Assembly (NCBI GenBank): GCA_025529335.1
Contig: JAMYHX010000509.1
Coordinates: forward strand, 1 to 30,672
Reading direction: 5' to 3'
DNA: 30,672 nt
DNA from: Rhizopus sp. PT2906
Lineage: Eukaryota > Mucoromycota > Mucoromycetes > Mucorales > Rhizopodaceae
Shown here: positions 18,107-28,089 of the stretch, piece by piece
Layout of the letters: every line of letters starts with the position of its first letter
Numbering within the stretch: position 1 is the stretch's first letter
Made by a program: the position numbers and the translations under genes
The notes under the pieces: generated by a model
What the model was told of the DNA's origin: nothing
Databases searched by the model: none
What the model saw: the letters and a program-made list of their open reading frames with translations, nothing else

Positions 18107-19513
18107 ATGGGAAATCATACAAGTCGAGAAAATACAAAAGAGGAAGAATTACTGTCAAAGTGGACAAATGAAGAACGAAAGCAGCTTGTCGAGAACAAAC
18201 AAGCATTGCCAGAATACTACTCTAAAGAACTCTTTGACTCATTAACTGAAAGAACACGTCTAGATTACCTTCAAACTGCATATGACATCTTGAAACTAAA
18301 AAACACACAGAAAATATACGATATATTTCAAATATGTGTCAAAAAGCACAAAATATCACTCCAAACATTCGTTCTATGGACAGTGACAAGCTCTATTCCT
18401 CTCTGGTATTCACAAGCAGGTCAAAACGTCATTATCAAGGATATCCATCAGCATGACCCAAAAAGGCTAGTCGATTATTTACTGAATTATGCAATCGAAC
18501 AGAAAGAAAAGAGTGAGTCGACGGACTGGCTTTTTGAGGAACAAGAAGAGAAAGAATCGAAAAGGGGGAGTGACAAAGACGATTGGAAAGCAAAGAGCAC
18601 AAGTTCACCATCGACCTTGAGTGACATTGAATTTATGGATTGGCTGAAAAATGTACCTTGTATGTTCAATTTGTTTTATTTAATAGCAGAGTATGCATTT
18701 TTAGGATGCACACAAAAGGACAAAGACAGCTTGCATCAACGGCGCCTGGCACATCTAGCATCTCCTCAGCTATCCAGTTTTTCTGAATTGGTATCCCCTT
18801 ATGATTACTTTATGTTGATGCAGCATGTTCCTACCCATTGTCTATCTAGCGACACCAAAGGAATAAATCACCAACTACTTTATTCATCCAAAAGAGACGG
18901 TATCAGTTGGCAAGTGTTTGTTAATAAGATAGTGGGACAAGGAGCGACATTGATCATCATCAAATCAAAGGATGGGTCGATCTTTGGAGGTTATGCTGAT
19001 GAAGCTTGGGAATATCAAAGGACGAATTGGTATGGTAATATCTCTAATTTCTTGTTTCAACTATCACCCAAATATGGAGCATGGTTTGGACAAGATGTTA
19101 ACAATCACTATCAGTATCTCTGTTGGGGTAAAAAGAGCCTTCCGAATGGACTTGGAATGGGTGGACAGTTCGATTATTGTGGATTATGGGTTGATGCTGA
19201 CTTTTTAAATGGTCATTCTAGAGCAGGACCCTCATGCTCAACATTCAAGAGTCCACAGCTAACCAAAGATGATACATTTACAATTGACAAAGTTGAAGGA
19301 AAGCCCAAAGAAATAAGAAACATTTACAACTTTTTATATTAATACTTATTAATAGCTTGGCTAATTAAGCCCATTGAAAAAGATGAGCAGGATGATACGA
19401 ATGGTAAAGGCGTGCTTAATTATAGTGAGGATATGGAGTTTATGGAAATGGCTGGTAAAAAAATGTATTCAAAAGACTTGGCTCCTCCTCCATCAAGAGA
19501 ACAAGAAAGTTAA
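18107..19513 (+). CDS. TLDc-domain protein, MEAK7-like, with probable non-canonical last intron
   Basis: The start is ATG 18107, giving MGNHTSREN. Gly2 and Ser6 form an N-myristoylation signal, as in human MEAK7/TLDC1 (MGN start), a lysosome-associated TLDc protein linked to mTOR signalling. An acidic, low-complexity linker lies around residues 130-170. The TLDc domain fills the C-terminal half: HQLLYSSKRDGISWQVFVNK, then ATLIIIKSKDGSIFGGYADE, FLFQLSPKYG and FDYCGLWVDADFLNGHS. As written the frame ends at TAA 19340-19342 after a non-TLDc tail. A 57-nt segment, 19299-19355, looks like an intron with GA instead of GT at its donor and a normal AG acceptor. Removing it restores the usual TLDc end (TIDKVE|AWLIKP) and a tail ending SREQES at TAA 19511, about 449 aa. 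The product is either truncated by a donor mutation or spliced at GA-AG. The gene begins 41 bp after the inverted-repeat element. Confidence 0.85.
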
Positions 19514-19653
19514 AGCGTCAATGTTTTGCACGTAATTGCGGAAACAGAGATATTTCCCACCAACGTTGTTTATATTAACCTATTCAATTTTGTATTGTAC
19601 AAAATCATGTCACGAAACACTAAATAAAAATAAGAAGACCCACGCTCAAGGAT

Positions 19654-20530
19654 TTAATCATGTTCAGGAGAGCTCCACGGCCCTTGCTCTGCCATGCCTT
19701 TATTGTCTTCGGCTTGTGTGAGCTTTATAATCCAAGGATTGACAATATCTGTCAAAAGTGCCACAGACTTGGCATATCGTGCCTCCTTGAGCTTCACTCT
19801 ATGGTCTTTAATCAAAAGATCAATGCTTTTGATTAACTGCTGCACATGATGCTAGAAAAAAAAAATAGTAATATTTAGTTATTATACAACGTTATATACT
19901 CATTTACTTTCAGTTGCCAAAAAAAAAATGAAACAAGATTAATAAGGAAGATCTCCTTCTAAACAACAAGAGTATTTAGAAAAATGAAAATAATCAAAAT
20001 AATATTTGCTTACCAGCTGCATGTATAAACAAGACTTTGACCTCGTCAAAAATCTCTACGGAGGCATATCGGAATTCGTCCAAAATCGATTTTAACATGG
20101 ATAGCTTACCAAACATGCCTTTGTGATGGTCAAAGGGCTTCTTGGTCTTGTCAGTTGACTCATATACGCCTGCAGCTCCCAAAAGCAATACCTCAATGTT
20201 GCAACGCTTCAAGAGACGAAAAACACCATCTGCTTTGTAACAGCTGCGGCCGTCCTCTTGCTGGCAGCTAAGTTTTAATTGCTTCGATGTCGAAGCAAGA
20301 GGTTCTTTTCCTGGTAAAAAAGTACAGCCATAATTGTTAGAATTGATGGCATTTATGGTCGCCTTTAAAAATGGATGTATCAAGCAGCTGTTGAAGCTGG
20401 CTTCAGAGTTATGCAATGTCACATTATTGCTGTAGATGTCGACTCTTTTGAATATAGAAAAAAATAGGAAGGGTGGATTAATTAAATAGGTTTTAGAACT
20501 CGCATTTCCCCCCAAACAGTATATGTACAA
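19654..20530 (-). pseudogene. fragment of another Mucoromycota-type repeat protein family, possibly PD-(D/E)XK-related
   Basis: The main piece reads on the minus strand from about 20447 (RVDIYSNNVTLHNSEASFNS) to 20010, before a possible intron donor GTAAGC. It contains HPFLKATINAINSNNYGCTF, LPGKEPLASTSKQLKLSC, CYKADGVFRLLKRCNIEVLL and FDHHKGMFGKLSMLKSILDE, and ends KVLFIHAAG. Another block, 19654-19857, gives LIKSIDLLIKDHRVKLKEAR and IVNPWIIKLTQAEDNKGMAE, which resembles the C-terminus of the same family. The two blocks do not join in frame through the obvious donor (20015) and acceptor (19853), so the copy is likely decayed. The order E-x-S-F ... YKADG ... IEVLLLG resembles a PD-(D/E)XK core, with Gly where I would expect the second acid. 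I see no reliable start exon; hydrophobic AT-rich codons before 20447 look like intron. Confidence 0.45.
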
Positions 20531-20741
20531 ACTGCTTTTCCTTGAAACAGATATCTCCAGAAGGAAAGGTCAAAGCACTTGTAACAAATGCTTCAACGGA
20601 TACTTACAAAAGAGCAATATTCATAAGTTGCAAAGTGATGTGTTTGATATAAGTTATTATAACACTTTACAATCTTACAATAGAGCATACGCATTCTACT
20701 TTACATTTCTCTATTGCATCTGAAAAGAATAAAGAAAGAGT

Positions 20742-20809
20742 ACTGACAGCAGTGATATAAGCATAAATAGAATTAATGTATTTATTTATTCTAATTTTAT
20801 GCTGTCAGT
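20742..20809. repeat. 68-bp inverted-repeat hairpin
   Basis: ACTGACAGCA (20742-20751) and TGCTGTCAGT (20800-20809) are perfect inverted copies with an AT-rich interior. The interior carries further partial symmetry (CATAAATAGAATTA against CATAAAATTAGAATAAA). It could be a tiny MITE-like element or a strong RNA hairpin. Confidence 0.65.
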
Positions 20810-20975
20810 TGATCAACAAAGATGCAAGAACACGTATAATTATGATGAATTCACATTTTATATATCAGAGAGAGTGAACTAGACAAGCCTTAGGTTAGGC
20901 AGAGACTTTGGTATTGTAAAGTTGTAAAATGACATCACATGTAGTACCTAGAAGAAGCACCCGTAGTATTAGCTT

Positions 20976-20997
20976 ATTTTCTGGTGCATGTAGTGTT
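20976..20997 (+). repeat. dispersed 22-bp repeat, copy 2
   Basis: Identical to 2076-2097, same orientation. It lies in the probable promoter of the aldo/keto reductase. Confidence 0.55.
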
Positions 20998-21103
20998 TTA
21001 CCTATTTTTATGCGGAAAAATAAAATATGGCTCACAGAGGTGTACCTGTTCTTATTTATTAGCCGCGCTGTATCAGTGATATTTTTTTTTCTACTTTAAA
21101 GCC

Positions 21104-22315
21104 ATGACATTAACCAAACGTCTTCATGATGGCAATGAAATACCAGTTCTAGGCTGTAATTGTTAGGATCTAAGCCATCATATTATTTTGACATTATAGT
21201 TAGTAGGAACTTATCGTATGCGATCAGAAGAAGAACTTCGACCAGTCATTACCGAAGCCATTCGTTGTGGATATCGGTTAATTGGTAATATTGACTTGCA
21301 GTCTACATAACAAAGCGCTCATTTTTATATAGATTCAGCAACAGTCTACAAGAATGAGGAAGTATTGGGAAAAATCTTGAGAGATATTTTTGCAGATCCT
21401 TCTTTTGGTATACAACGCAAAGACTTGTTTATAACGTCCAAGCTATGTATGTTAAATTGATGTTTTATAAGATATATGTGAGCTAAATTCTAAGAGGATG
21501 ATTAGCACCTCAGGATCAAGGATATGACAACTGCTACAAAGGTTTTCATATGAAGTGCATATAATAAAGTCTGCTACTGACTTTATTACTTCTTTTAGCT
21601 GTAAACAAGTCTCTTGAACGGTTTGGATTAGATTATTTTGACCTTTATTTGATACACTGGCCAGGGTAAAGAAGAATAAATGAATGAATAATTGAACTAA
21701 TGATAAACACATCTATTGCAGCACTTCAAAAAAGCAATTAAGTGATCCTATCAATTCTGAAAACCGTATGGGCAGTTATAGAGCACTAGAACAATTATAT
21801 AAAGAAGGGAAATTGAAGCAAATAGGCATATCTAATTACACTGTGAAGCACTTAAGCGAACTATTGCAAAAGTGTGAAATCGTGCCCCACGTACATCAGT
21901 TTGAACTTCATCCATGCCTTTATCAAAATGAATTACTTAATTTATGTCAGCAACATAATATTCAAGTGCAAGCTTATTCTAGCTTAGGCGAAGGAAAGCT
22001 TGTCAATGGCGAGATCAAGATAGACTGCCTAAATGATATTGCTCAAAGACTACAAACCACACCAGCTGTTGTACTCCTACGTTGGGCGGTGGATCATGGT
22101 TGGTTGATTATTCCGAAAAGTAAAACTCCTATGAGAGTAAAAGAAAATGCATCTGTATTAGATGTCCAACTTTCAGACGAAGTAATGTATTAAGACTCTA
22201 ACAAGTCAGTTTAATATATATATAACATGTTTATACATAGGATATAAAACTACTGGACGATATTCATAATGCAGAAACTCGCAGATTTTGCTGGGATCCT
22301 ACCAATGTCTATTAA
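21104..22315 (+). CDS. aldo/keto reductase family oxidoreductase
   Basis: An NADPH-dependent reductase of aldehydes or ketones, probably cytosolic. I place seven exons: 21104-21155, 21204-21284, 21333-21446, 21506-21541, 21599-21665, 21722-22181 and 22241-22315. All junctions are GT-AG, phases agree, and the sum is 295 codons (294 aa), normal for the family. The first junction joins PVLG to LGTYRMR, the classic N-terminal strand. The catalytic tetrad is visible: Asp45 (LIDSATVY), Tyr50, Lys81 (FITSKLSP) and His114 (LYLIHWPG). Further family marks are GKLKQIGISNYTVKHL, HQFELHPCLYQNELL, and the cofactor-phosphate loop IIPKSKTPMRVKEN. The last exon adds DIKLLDDIHNAETRRF and ends CWDPTNVY. Two exons are very short (36 and 67 nt). 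It converges on the chitin synthase gene with about 270 bp between stops. The substrate cannot be told from sequence. Confidence 0.92.
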
Positions 22316-22587
22316 TGTATTAGTTAGCTATCGATTGGATTCTTATTAAAGATTTACAATAGATACGCAATAAGAAATACAAAAGGGCTTTATTGATCAA
22401 GTATTATTATGTCTTTAGAAGATTGTTGGTCTTTTGTTGTTGTATTGAGATTGTTTAGTTATTTTAGTTATATTTTTGAAGGTCATTCTTTTTCTTTATT
22501 AAGCAAATATACAGATTGTAGGTTACAAATATTATTTCTAGTCTCTTTGTTCATTATTGATATTCTTTACATTTAACGTACAAGCAT

Positions 22588-25500
22588 TCACGTTGACGCT
22601 GCTACCTTTTTTTTTCGGTAACCTTTACGATCAGCCTCCCAAGCTTGCCATGTTTTCAGTGTGATTCGTTTAGAGTCAAATTTTCCGCTTCCATCTCCAT
22701 GCCCTTGGTCTGTCTTCTCTCCTCTAACTACGCGTGTTGCTCCCCATGAAAAATCATCAAAATGCCAGAATGAGTACAGGGGGAGTAGCATATTCCAGAT
22801 GGGTAAAGCACAAATGTAGACTGTATTCAAATTAATATATAATGTTTAAGAAGAAAAAAAAAAAGACTTACTTATTAACCATCCAATATATGCCACTTTG
22901 AATGTTGTCATGGCTATCAACACAGCAGGTAAAAACAAAATAGCCAGCAATAGACCTAGTGATTGCCATTCAGGATTGGTAGATGTTGCTGCTTGAATAA
23001 TCAAATAAATTGACATAACAATGGCTGCTGGTAGAACCAATGTACCAATGAGGTCCACAAATACTGAAAACTGCATTGACAGACATGCAATTCCACACAA
23101 GTCCGAGACAAGAACTAGTTCCATTAGGTTATGCACAGTTGAATTGATCCACCGTCGACGTTGGGATAGAAGAACGCCTAATGTGTCAGGAACTACTGTT
23201 CGACAACGTGCTTGTGGTACAAACATCATTTGCCGTTTAGGAAATGTGCGTATCATCAATGTGGATAAAAATCGATCTTCTCCCAACAGCAGTAAGTTTT
23301 TTTCATGTAGTGTTCTTACTATACTTTGATTATATTCGAGTACAATATCTGGGTTGGCAAGAATAGGTATCCAACCACCATGCTTAGGTGTTTTGATACG
23401 ATACATGCTAAAGCACCCTGGGAGACAAGTAACCATACCAAACAAAGATTCAAATGCTTTGGCATAGTGATGCGAAATATAGTATTCAAAGACTTGAATT
23501 GCCGTTACCCATGTCTCACTCTTGTTGGCAATCCTTGTCTCGCCACAGAGTCCCATAATTGTGATATCGTTTGCCATAGCTGCAACCATGTATGATAAAG
23601 CATCTGGTAATACTTTTGTGTCAGCATCTACCATTAATACGGTTTCAAATTTATCAGGTGTAACACCGTTCATGAGCCATGTCATCTTCCAAAAAACCTC
23701 ATAATCCAGTTCAGTCAATCGATCATTAAGCAAAACACGCTGAAAGAACGACATCAGGATGACTTGAGAATCACGTTTGCCTCGATTGCCTGCCTTGGAT
23801 CCCCGTTGCTCTTCTTCTGTTCCACATTTGATAACGGCGATGCAAGGCACACCATTGTAGTGTCCAGCATACTATGAACAGATCTCGGACTTTAGCTTAC
23901 CATTCTTTACATTGTCAATGTCATTTACCACTTTGGCCATATTAAGTTGCCTTTCTCCTGTAGCTACAGCAATATAAGAGCATGGTTTTGGGTTATCCAT
24001 GGAAGGATCAACATCTAACATGTCGACAAGAATATCAGGTGTTGACCTCTCTTCCCCAGCTCCTGTGATCAATCCATCTGCAATTACAAAAAATATCTAA
24101 AAAGTTTATCTTAGTCTTTTTCTCTCTTTATGCTTTCGTGTGCACATAGTTTACTTTATGATCTTTAGAATAGGTCGTGTTTGATAAACTGTCCATGGTC
24201 GTTCTGAGCCCTTCTTCTCCCTCAGAATAACAAGTGACCAGCATGACTGTATATAGCGCTATATTTACTATATCACTTCTAGTATTGTTTAACCGTCGAT
24301 TTGATACGCTTTCATTAGATCCGTGGCTGCTATACTCATACACTGACGTATGATTTGGATGATTAATGGGGTCATCGTTTCCTCCGCGTACAGATCGCCA
24401 CGCTAGAAACCAGTTAGAGCGACCTCCAGGTGTGATTAGACGACGGGCAATAAACCATTGAAATAAAAGCGCCATACTGTATTTGATTATAATGATAACC
24501 ATAATGACAGCAAACATGGCGTTCATAATAATTTCATTTGCAATACATCCACCGAATTCTCTTGTAGCAACGCCCACTTTAAATCTGGCAACAAGGCATG
24601 GGAGAATTTTTTTGCCTTGATCTGTATACAGCAAAGCATAGGTAATGTCATTACCTTGAGAGTTTTTGATTATTTGATTGATTACAAAAGATTCAGAGTC
24701 AACGTAATGAGCTGGATCGAGTACGTCATTACCAACCATGACAAGATTATTTTGTTGAATATCTTCCCATTCAAAGCTTACATACTTTGAACTCTTGTGA
24801 TACTTTTGAAACTCTTTCAATGAGATGCATGTTCCATTTTTTGAAGCCAGGCTCGAACCTATTATCTTATGCTTAGTCTCCTCCTATGCACAATAACTAC
24901 AGTATCCATACCTTGAGCATTAGTCACAGCGCATGGTGTCATTCTAGCATACTTGGACTGCAAACAATCTGCTTGTGTATCAACGTTAAATAATGGTCCT
25001 ATCTCCATTCCTTTAAAATCGTTTGTTAAATTTATTCCTTGAGTTTTCATGAATTGCTGCGTAATGTTCAATGGAAACAACTGCCCAAACACTGCAATGT
25101 CTGATCTTTCTACTGGTTTCCTTGTGCCATTAATAACATCTGAGTATGGATATCCTTCTTTGTTTGGAGGGCATATATTTGTATGCAAGCCATAGATGAT
25201 ATAAGCCAACACACCGCACAGTAGAGCAACTAAATAACACAGGGTCATCTAATATATCAATTTAGTGTTAGAGTATTTGTAAAAGCAATCCTAATCTCAA
25301 ACCTTTTCACGCCAAGCTTGTTGCATATCTTTATCTGTTTTACCAAACCATTTTCGCATGATACAAGGTAGGAAACAGCAAGTGGACAAATAAGCTAACC
25401 AAGCCCACCAATTGTCAAGTACCTTGGGTTCTTTTGATATCTTTTCTGGACTTTCCGGTGAATTTTTCTGAGCCTTTCTCTTCCCTTCCAATTGATGCTG

Positions 25501-25602
25501 TAAGTTAATTGGCATCTCCCGTGTTATCATGGTCGAGCGTTGTCTTTGACGCTCAGGCCTAGATAAAGATTTGGATCTCCCAATCTGATGGGAGTTTGTC
25601 AT
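22588..25602 (-). CDS. chitin synthase, class IV/Chs3-like
   Basis: A membrane glycosyltransferase that polymerises UDP-GlcNAc into cell-wall chitin. Six exons: 25303-25602, 24912-25248, 24155-24858, 23929-24096, 22872-23871 and 22588-22820. All junctions are GT-AG, phases agree, and the total is 914 codons (913 aa). The N-terminus is Arg/Ser-rich cytosolic, followed by membrane segments (WWAWLAYLSTCCFLPCIM and MTLCYLVALLCGVLAYIIYG) and an extracytosolic region with NGT and NIT glycosylation sequons. Another membrane segment lies around residues 310-330. The GT2 catalytic domain shows FVIADGLITG, VLMVDADTKV (Asp585, Asp587), LPGCFSMYRI, the LGEDRF motif (about 700-704) and QRRRW (740-744). 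C-terminal membrane helices end in KRITLKTWQAWEADRKG. No myosin motor or cytochrome-b5 domain is present, which excludes classes V and VII. Chs3-like enzymes are regulated by trafficking; nothing in the sequence shows it here. Confidence 0.93.
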
Positions 25603-25693
25603 CCTCTATTTTGTGTAATGGTAGGACAAAAAAGGGGAAAAGGGGGAAGGAATAGAGAGGGAGTACAAAAACCCAAAAGAAAATTTTGTTCAG

Positions 25694-25716
25694 CCAATAA
25701 AATAAAGTCGCCCAAT
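25694..25716. promoter_or_regulatory. paired CCAAT elements upstream of chitin synthase
   Basis: CCAAT at 25694-25698 and at 25712-25716, 18 bp apart and about 90-115 bp upstream of the start codon. This is a plausible HAP-complex (NF-Y) site pair; binding is inferred. Confidence 0.35.
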
Positions 25717-25881
25717 CAAAGCCACCAGATTATTTACAAGCACAAATTTCGTCGTCTTTGTTTATTTATCAATGCTTTACTAAGAATCCATCTCAGATAA
25801 ATATGTATCAACAAAAGAACGCGTGTTTTATTAAAGAGAAAAGGCACTGAGGTGTTTATCATCTTTGAATGAAACATTCTC

Positions 25882-26166
25882 TTGACAGCATTTCAAATAC
25901 GGTCGAAATGCCTAAATTCAACAATACAAAGTACTGGTGAAAGAATAAAAAAGACTAGGCCCTCTTTACCAATTAAGCCAAAAGATGGAACTCGTAAAAT
26001 GAATGAGAGAGCAGAGAAATATCTTACGAGGACGACAAGAAATAGTCCATTTGTAACAGACGATCGTCTGAGATTGGAATTGCATAAAGTAGAAGTGAAG
26101 ACGATTATCAGCAAAGACATAAAAAAGAAGCCAGTAGAGAAGAAGAAAAACCAAAAGGCAAGGTGA
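25882..26166 (+). other. basic open frame of unknown function
   Basis: A 95-codon frame rich in Lys and Arg (KKTRPSLPIKPKDGTRKMNE, then SPFVTDDRLRLELHKVEVK). It overlaps the start of the next relic in a different frame. It might be the shifted N-terminal part of that relic. No domain recognised and no good start codon. Confidence 0.2.
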
Positions 26167-26799
26167 ATATCACCTATCAGCCAATTCGCCGTTATACCGA
26201 GCCCATAAGCCTACTAAAGCCGAAGAAGTATCTCCCTGCTTGGAGCCTTTACTTCAGTTACAAGAAAGATAAAGCTGTCACCTATTTTAAGAGAAGAGTA
26301 TAAAGCTTTAGTTACAGGCAAGTTTATTAGTCTACGTCAAGATGTTCGTCATTTGATCGTACGAGCACAAACATTTGTCAGCTATTTTATATTCACCCAC
26401 GCAAACTCAAGCAATGACAAGCTTATCCATATATTCAAACATAATATTTGGCATTCTATATGCCAACTTGTTATGGGAAAAATATCAAACAAAGATGTCA
26501 ATGCGCCTCCTACAGGCCTTATCGAATCGTGGGATAGCTTCAAAGGTTGAAATAACAAAATGACCTACACCAAAAAGTTGATTAGTGGCTACGCTCAAAG
26601 CTTATCTTCCACATGTCAAGAAGTGACAATTTATTACAAAAACATGATTGTAGAGGCCTTCATTCAAAGGATCCACACTTTTTTCATCCACTCTGTGAGA
26701 AATATTTTGGAAAATATAATACAGTATTTGTTTAAGCGTCCTTCTTGTATACTAAAAGCATTTTTTTTATTATCGTCAATACACAGCAACACAAAATAA
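26088..26799 (+). pseudogene. decayed transposase-like protein, N-terminal part
   Basis: Two frames make up the readable protein. The first (26088-26304) gives KVNITYQPIRRYTEPISLLK and PKKYLPAWSLYFSYKKDKAV. The frame then shifts near 26300, and a second frame (26221-26799) gives REEYKALVTGKFISLRQDVR, HLIVRAQTFVSYFIFTHANS and FKHNIWHSICQLVMGK. A TGA at 26548-26550 interrupts it, after which the same frame continues with LISGYAQSLSSTCQEVTIYY and NMIVEAFIQRIHTFF. The pattern resembles the N-terminal half of large Mucoromycota proteins whose C-terminus carries an IS605/TnpB (Fanzor)-like zinc-ribbon nuclease. That link is from memory of the family and no catalytic part is present here, so it is only a hypothesis. 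The frameshift and stop show decay. Confidence 0.4.
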
Positions 26800-27274
26800 T
26801 CAAGATATTAAACAAATTGTTAAAGTCTACTACTGCCCATTAGTCTGCTTTAATGTTTCTCTCTGGCCAGCAACTATCTCCACTTTGTTCAACCCTGTCT
26901 TTATATCTTATTTCATATAATAGTTTCCCAGAGTCAATCAGTATGATGGAATGGTTTATTAAAGAAGCCGTTTATCTTTTTGACCTCTTCTTTCTCATAA
27001 GAATACTAATAGTTTTTCTCTTTATTAATACTCTTTTTTCTAAAGAAAAAGATTCTTTACTTCTTTCCCTTACACTATCGCGTCAAGAGACTAAGTAATG
27101 TGTAAAATTTCAGCCATCCAATCATAATGCCCACATAATCCTTTCAAAAAAGAGAAAAACGCGTCCATTGTTTAATCTCAGATCATCCAATAGAAAACAA
27201 ATTCACCTCATTTCTTAGTTGCCGTATTTCTCCCTCTGTAAAATTTCTTTTTTTTTTTTACTATAAATTTTAAT
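26800..27274 (+). promoter_or_regulatory. promoter region of the HMG-box gene
   Basis: Two CCAAT elements (27118-27122 and 27187-27191) lie 153 and 84 bp before the start codon. A pyrimidine-rich stretch around 27230-27260 ends just before it, as often seen in strongly transcribed fungal genes. Open frames in this interval look accidental. Confidence 0.45.
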
Positions 27275-27673
27275 ATGCCTAAAGAAGCTCCCACTAAGGT
27301 TAGTAAGCGTGCCTCCCCTGACGATAAGAAGAAGCGCGGAAAGAAAGATCCAAATGCTCCCAAGCGTGCCTTGTCTGCATACATGTTCTTCTCTCAAGCC
27401 AATCGCGAAAAAGTCATCAAGGAGAACCCAGGTGCTAAGTTCGGTAAGGATTTACTTTACGATTCATAATCAGCATCTGATTTTTTTTAAGGTGAAATTG
27501 GTAAGATCCTTGGCGCCAGATGGAAGGAATTGTCTGATGAAGAAAAGAAGGTGTGAAATATAAAGTGCTTTGTATGTATAACAACTTCTAAATTCTTTGC
27601 TTTATAGCCTTTTGTTGAACAAGCTGAAGCTGACAAGAAGCGTTATGAAGAAGAAAAAGCAAAAGCAGGTTAA
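27275..27673 (+). CDS. NHP6: NHP6-type HMG-box chromatin protein
   Basis: A small, abundant, sequence-independent DNA-bending protein that assists nucleosome reorganisation and transcription initiation (FACT partner in yeast). Three exons: 27275-27443, 27492-27550 and 27608-27673. Junctions are GT-AG, the sum is 98 codons (97 aa), against 93-99 aa for yeast Nhp6. A basic N-terminal arm (KRASPDDKKKRGKKDPNAPK) is followed by one HMG box from about residue 27: RALSAYMFFSQANREKVIKE, then FGEIGKILGARWKELSDEEK and KPFVEQAEADKKRYEEEKAK. It lacks a second box and an acidic tail, so it is not HMGB-like. Its 3' end faces the Rrg9-like gene across about 50 bp. Confidence 0.95.
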
Positions 27674-27724
27674 AAAATTTTTACAGTCGTCTTTTCTCTT
27701 TGCATTCTATACATAAAAAAATAA

Positions 27725-28089
27725 CTACTTGCGGCCTAAAGTCCTAAAAGCGCGCTGTCTTTCACCCATTGCCTTGTATCTATTTTTCTCTTGTCTTTTA
27801 GCATCTTCTGGTGTAGGTTGATAATTTGATTTTAGTATACGACGAACAGCTTCTCCTGATATTTTGAACTCTTGGGACAGCTTTGTTATGTTGTAATCAG
27901 GCTACTTTTATTATATATAAAACATCTTTTTTATTAATGATTGACTATTTTTACCTGTAATGCACATCTACGAATCTTTTCCATAGTCTCTCTTGACACT
28001 CGCTTTTTTGGTAGCCAATTTGGTTTAGTGGGATTAGTGTTTGTTACAAAGGTTCTTATTGATCTTGACAAAAGAGAATGTAAGGACAT
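27725..28089 (-). CDS. RRG9: neugrin/Rrg9-like mitochondrial protein
   Basis: Small two-exon gene. Exon 1 is 27955-28089 (45 codons), exon 2 is 27725-27901 (58 codons plus TAG), joined by a 53-nt phase-0 GT-AG intron. The 103-residue product starts MSLHSLLSRSIRTFVTNTNP, Arg/Ser-rich without acidic residues, as expected for a mitochondrial presequence. The core RVSRETMEKIRRCALQ|PDYNITKLSQEFKISGEAVRRILKS matches the helix-turn-helix-like neugrin/Rrg9 domain, especially the L-S-x-E-F-K-I-S-x-E-A-V-R-R-I-L-K-S signature. The basic C-terminus ends RAFRTLGRK. It is shorter than yeast Rrg9 (about 214 aa) but keeps the domain. Rrg9 is needed for mitochondrial genome maintenance and respiratory growth, and neugrin for mitochondrial 16S rRNA. 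It is convergent with NHP6. Confidence 0.82.

Larger units (their letters stand above)
20531..21103. promoter_or_regulatory. upstream region of the aldo/keto reductase gene
   Basis: AT-rich. It contains the 68-bp hairpin at 20742-20809 and the second copy of the 22-bp dispersed motif (20976-20997), about 107 bp before the start codon. No gene seen, although the left part might hold a lost 5' exon of the minus-strand relic. Confidence 0.4.

Noticed and set aside
22846..23704. Plus-strand open frames opposite the chitin synthase
   Set aside because: They are antisense to a strongly conserved catalytic domain and show no family resemblance.
26853..27098. Plus-strand 81-codon frame with hydrophobic segments
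   Set aside because: AT-rich sequence readily gives Leu/Phe/Ile-rich frames. It lies in the NHP6 promoter and has no gene structure.
27275..27673. HMG-box gene as a possible Mucorales mating-type (sexP/sexM) locus
   Set aside because: The protein is a short NHP6-type architectural factor, and the expected flanking triose-phosphate transporter and RNA helicase genes are absent.
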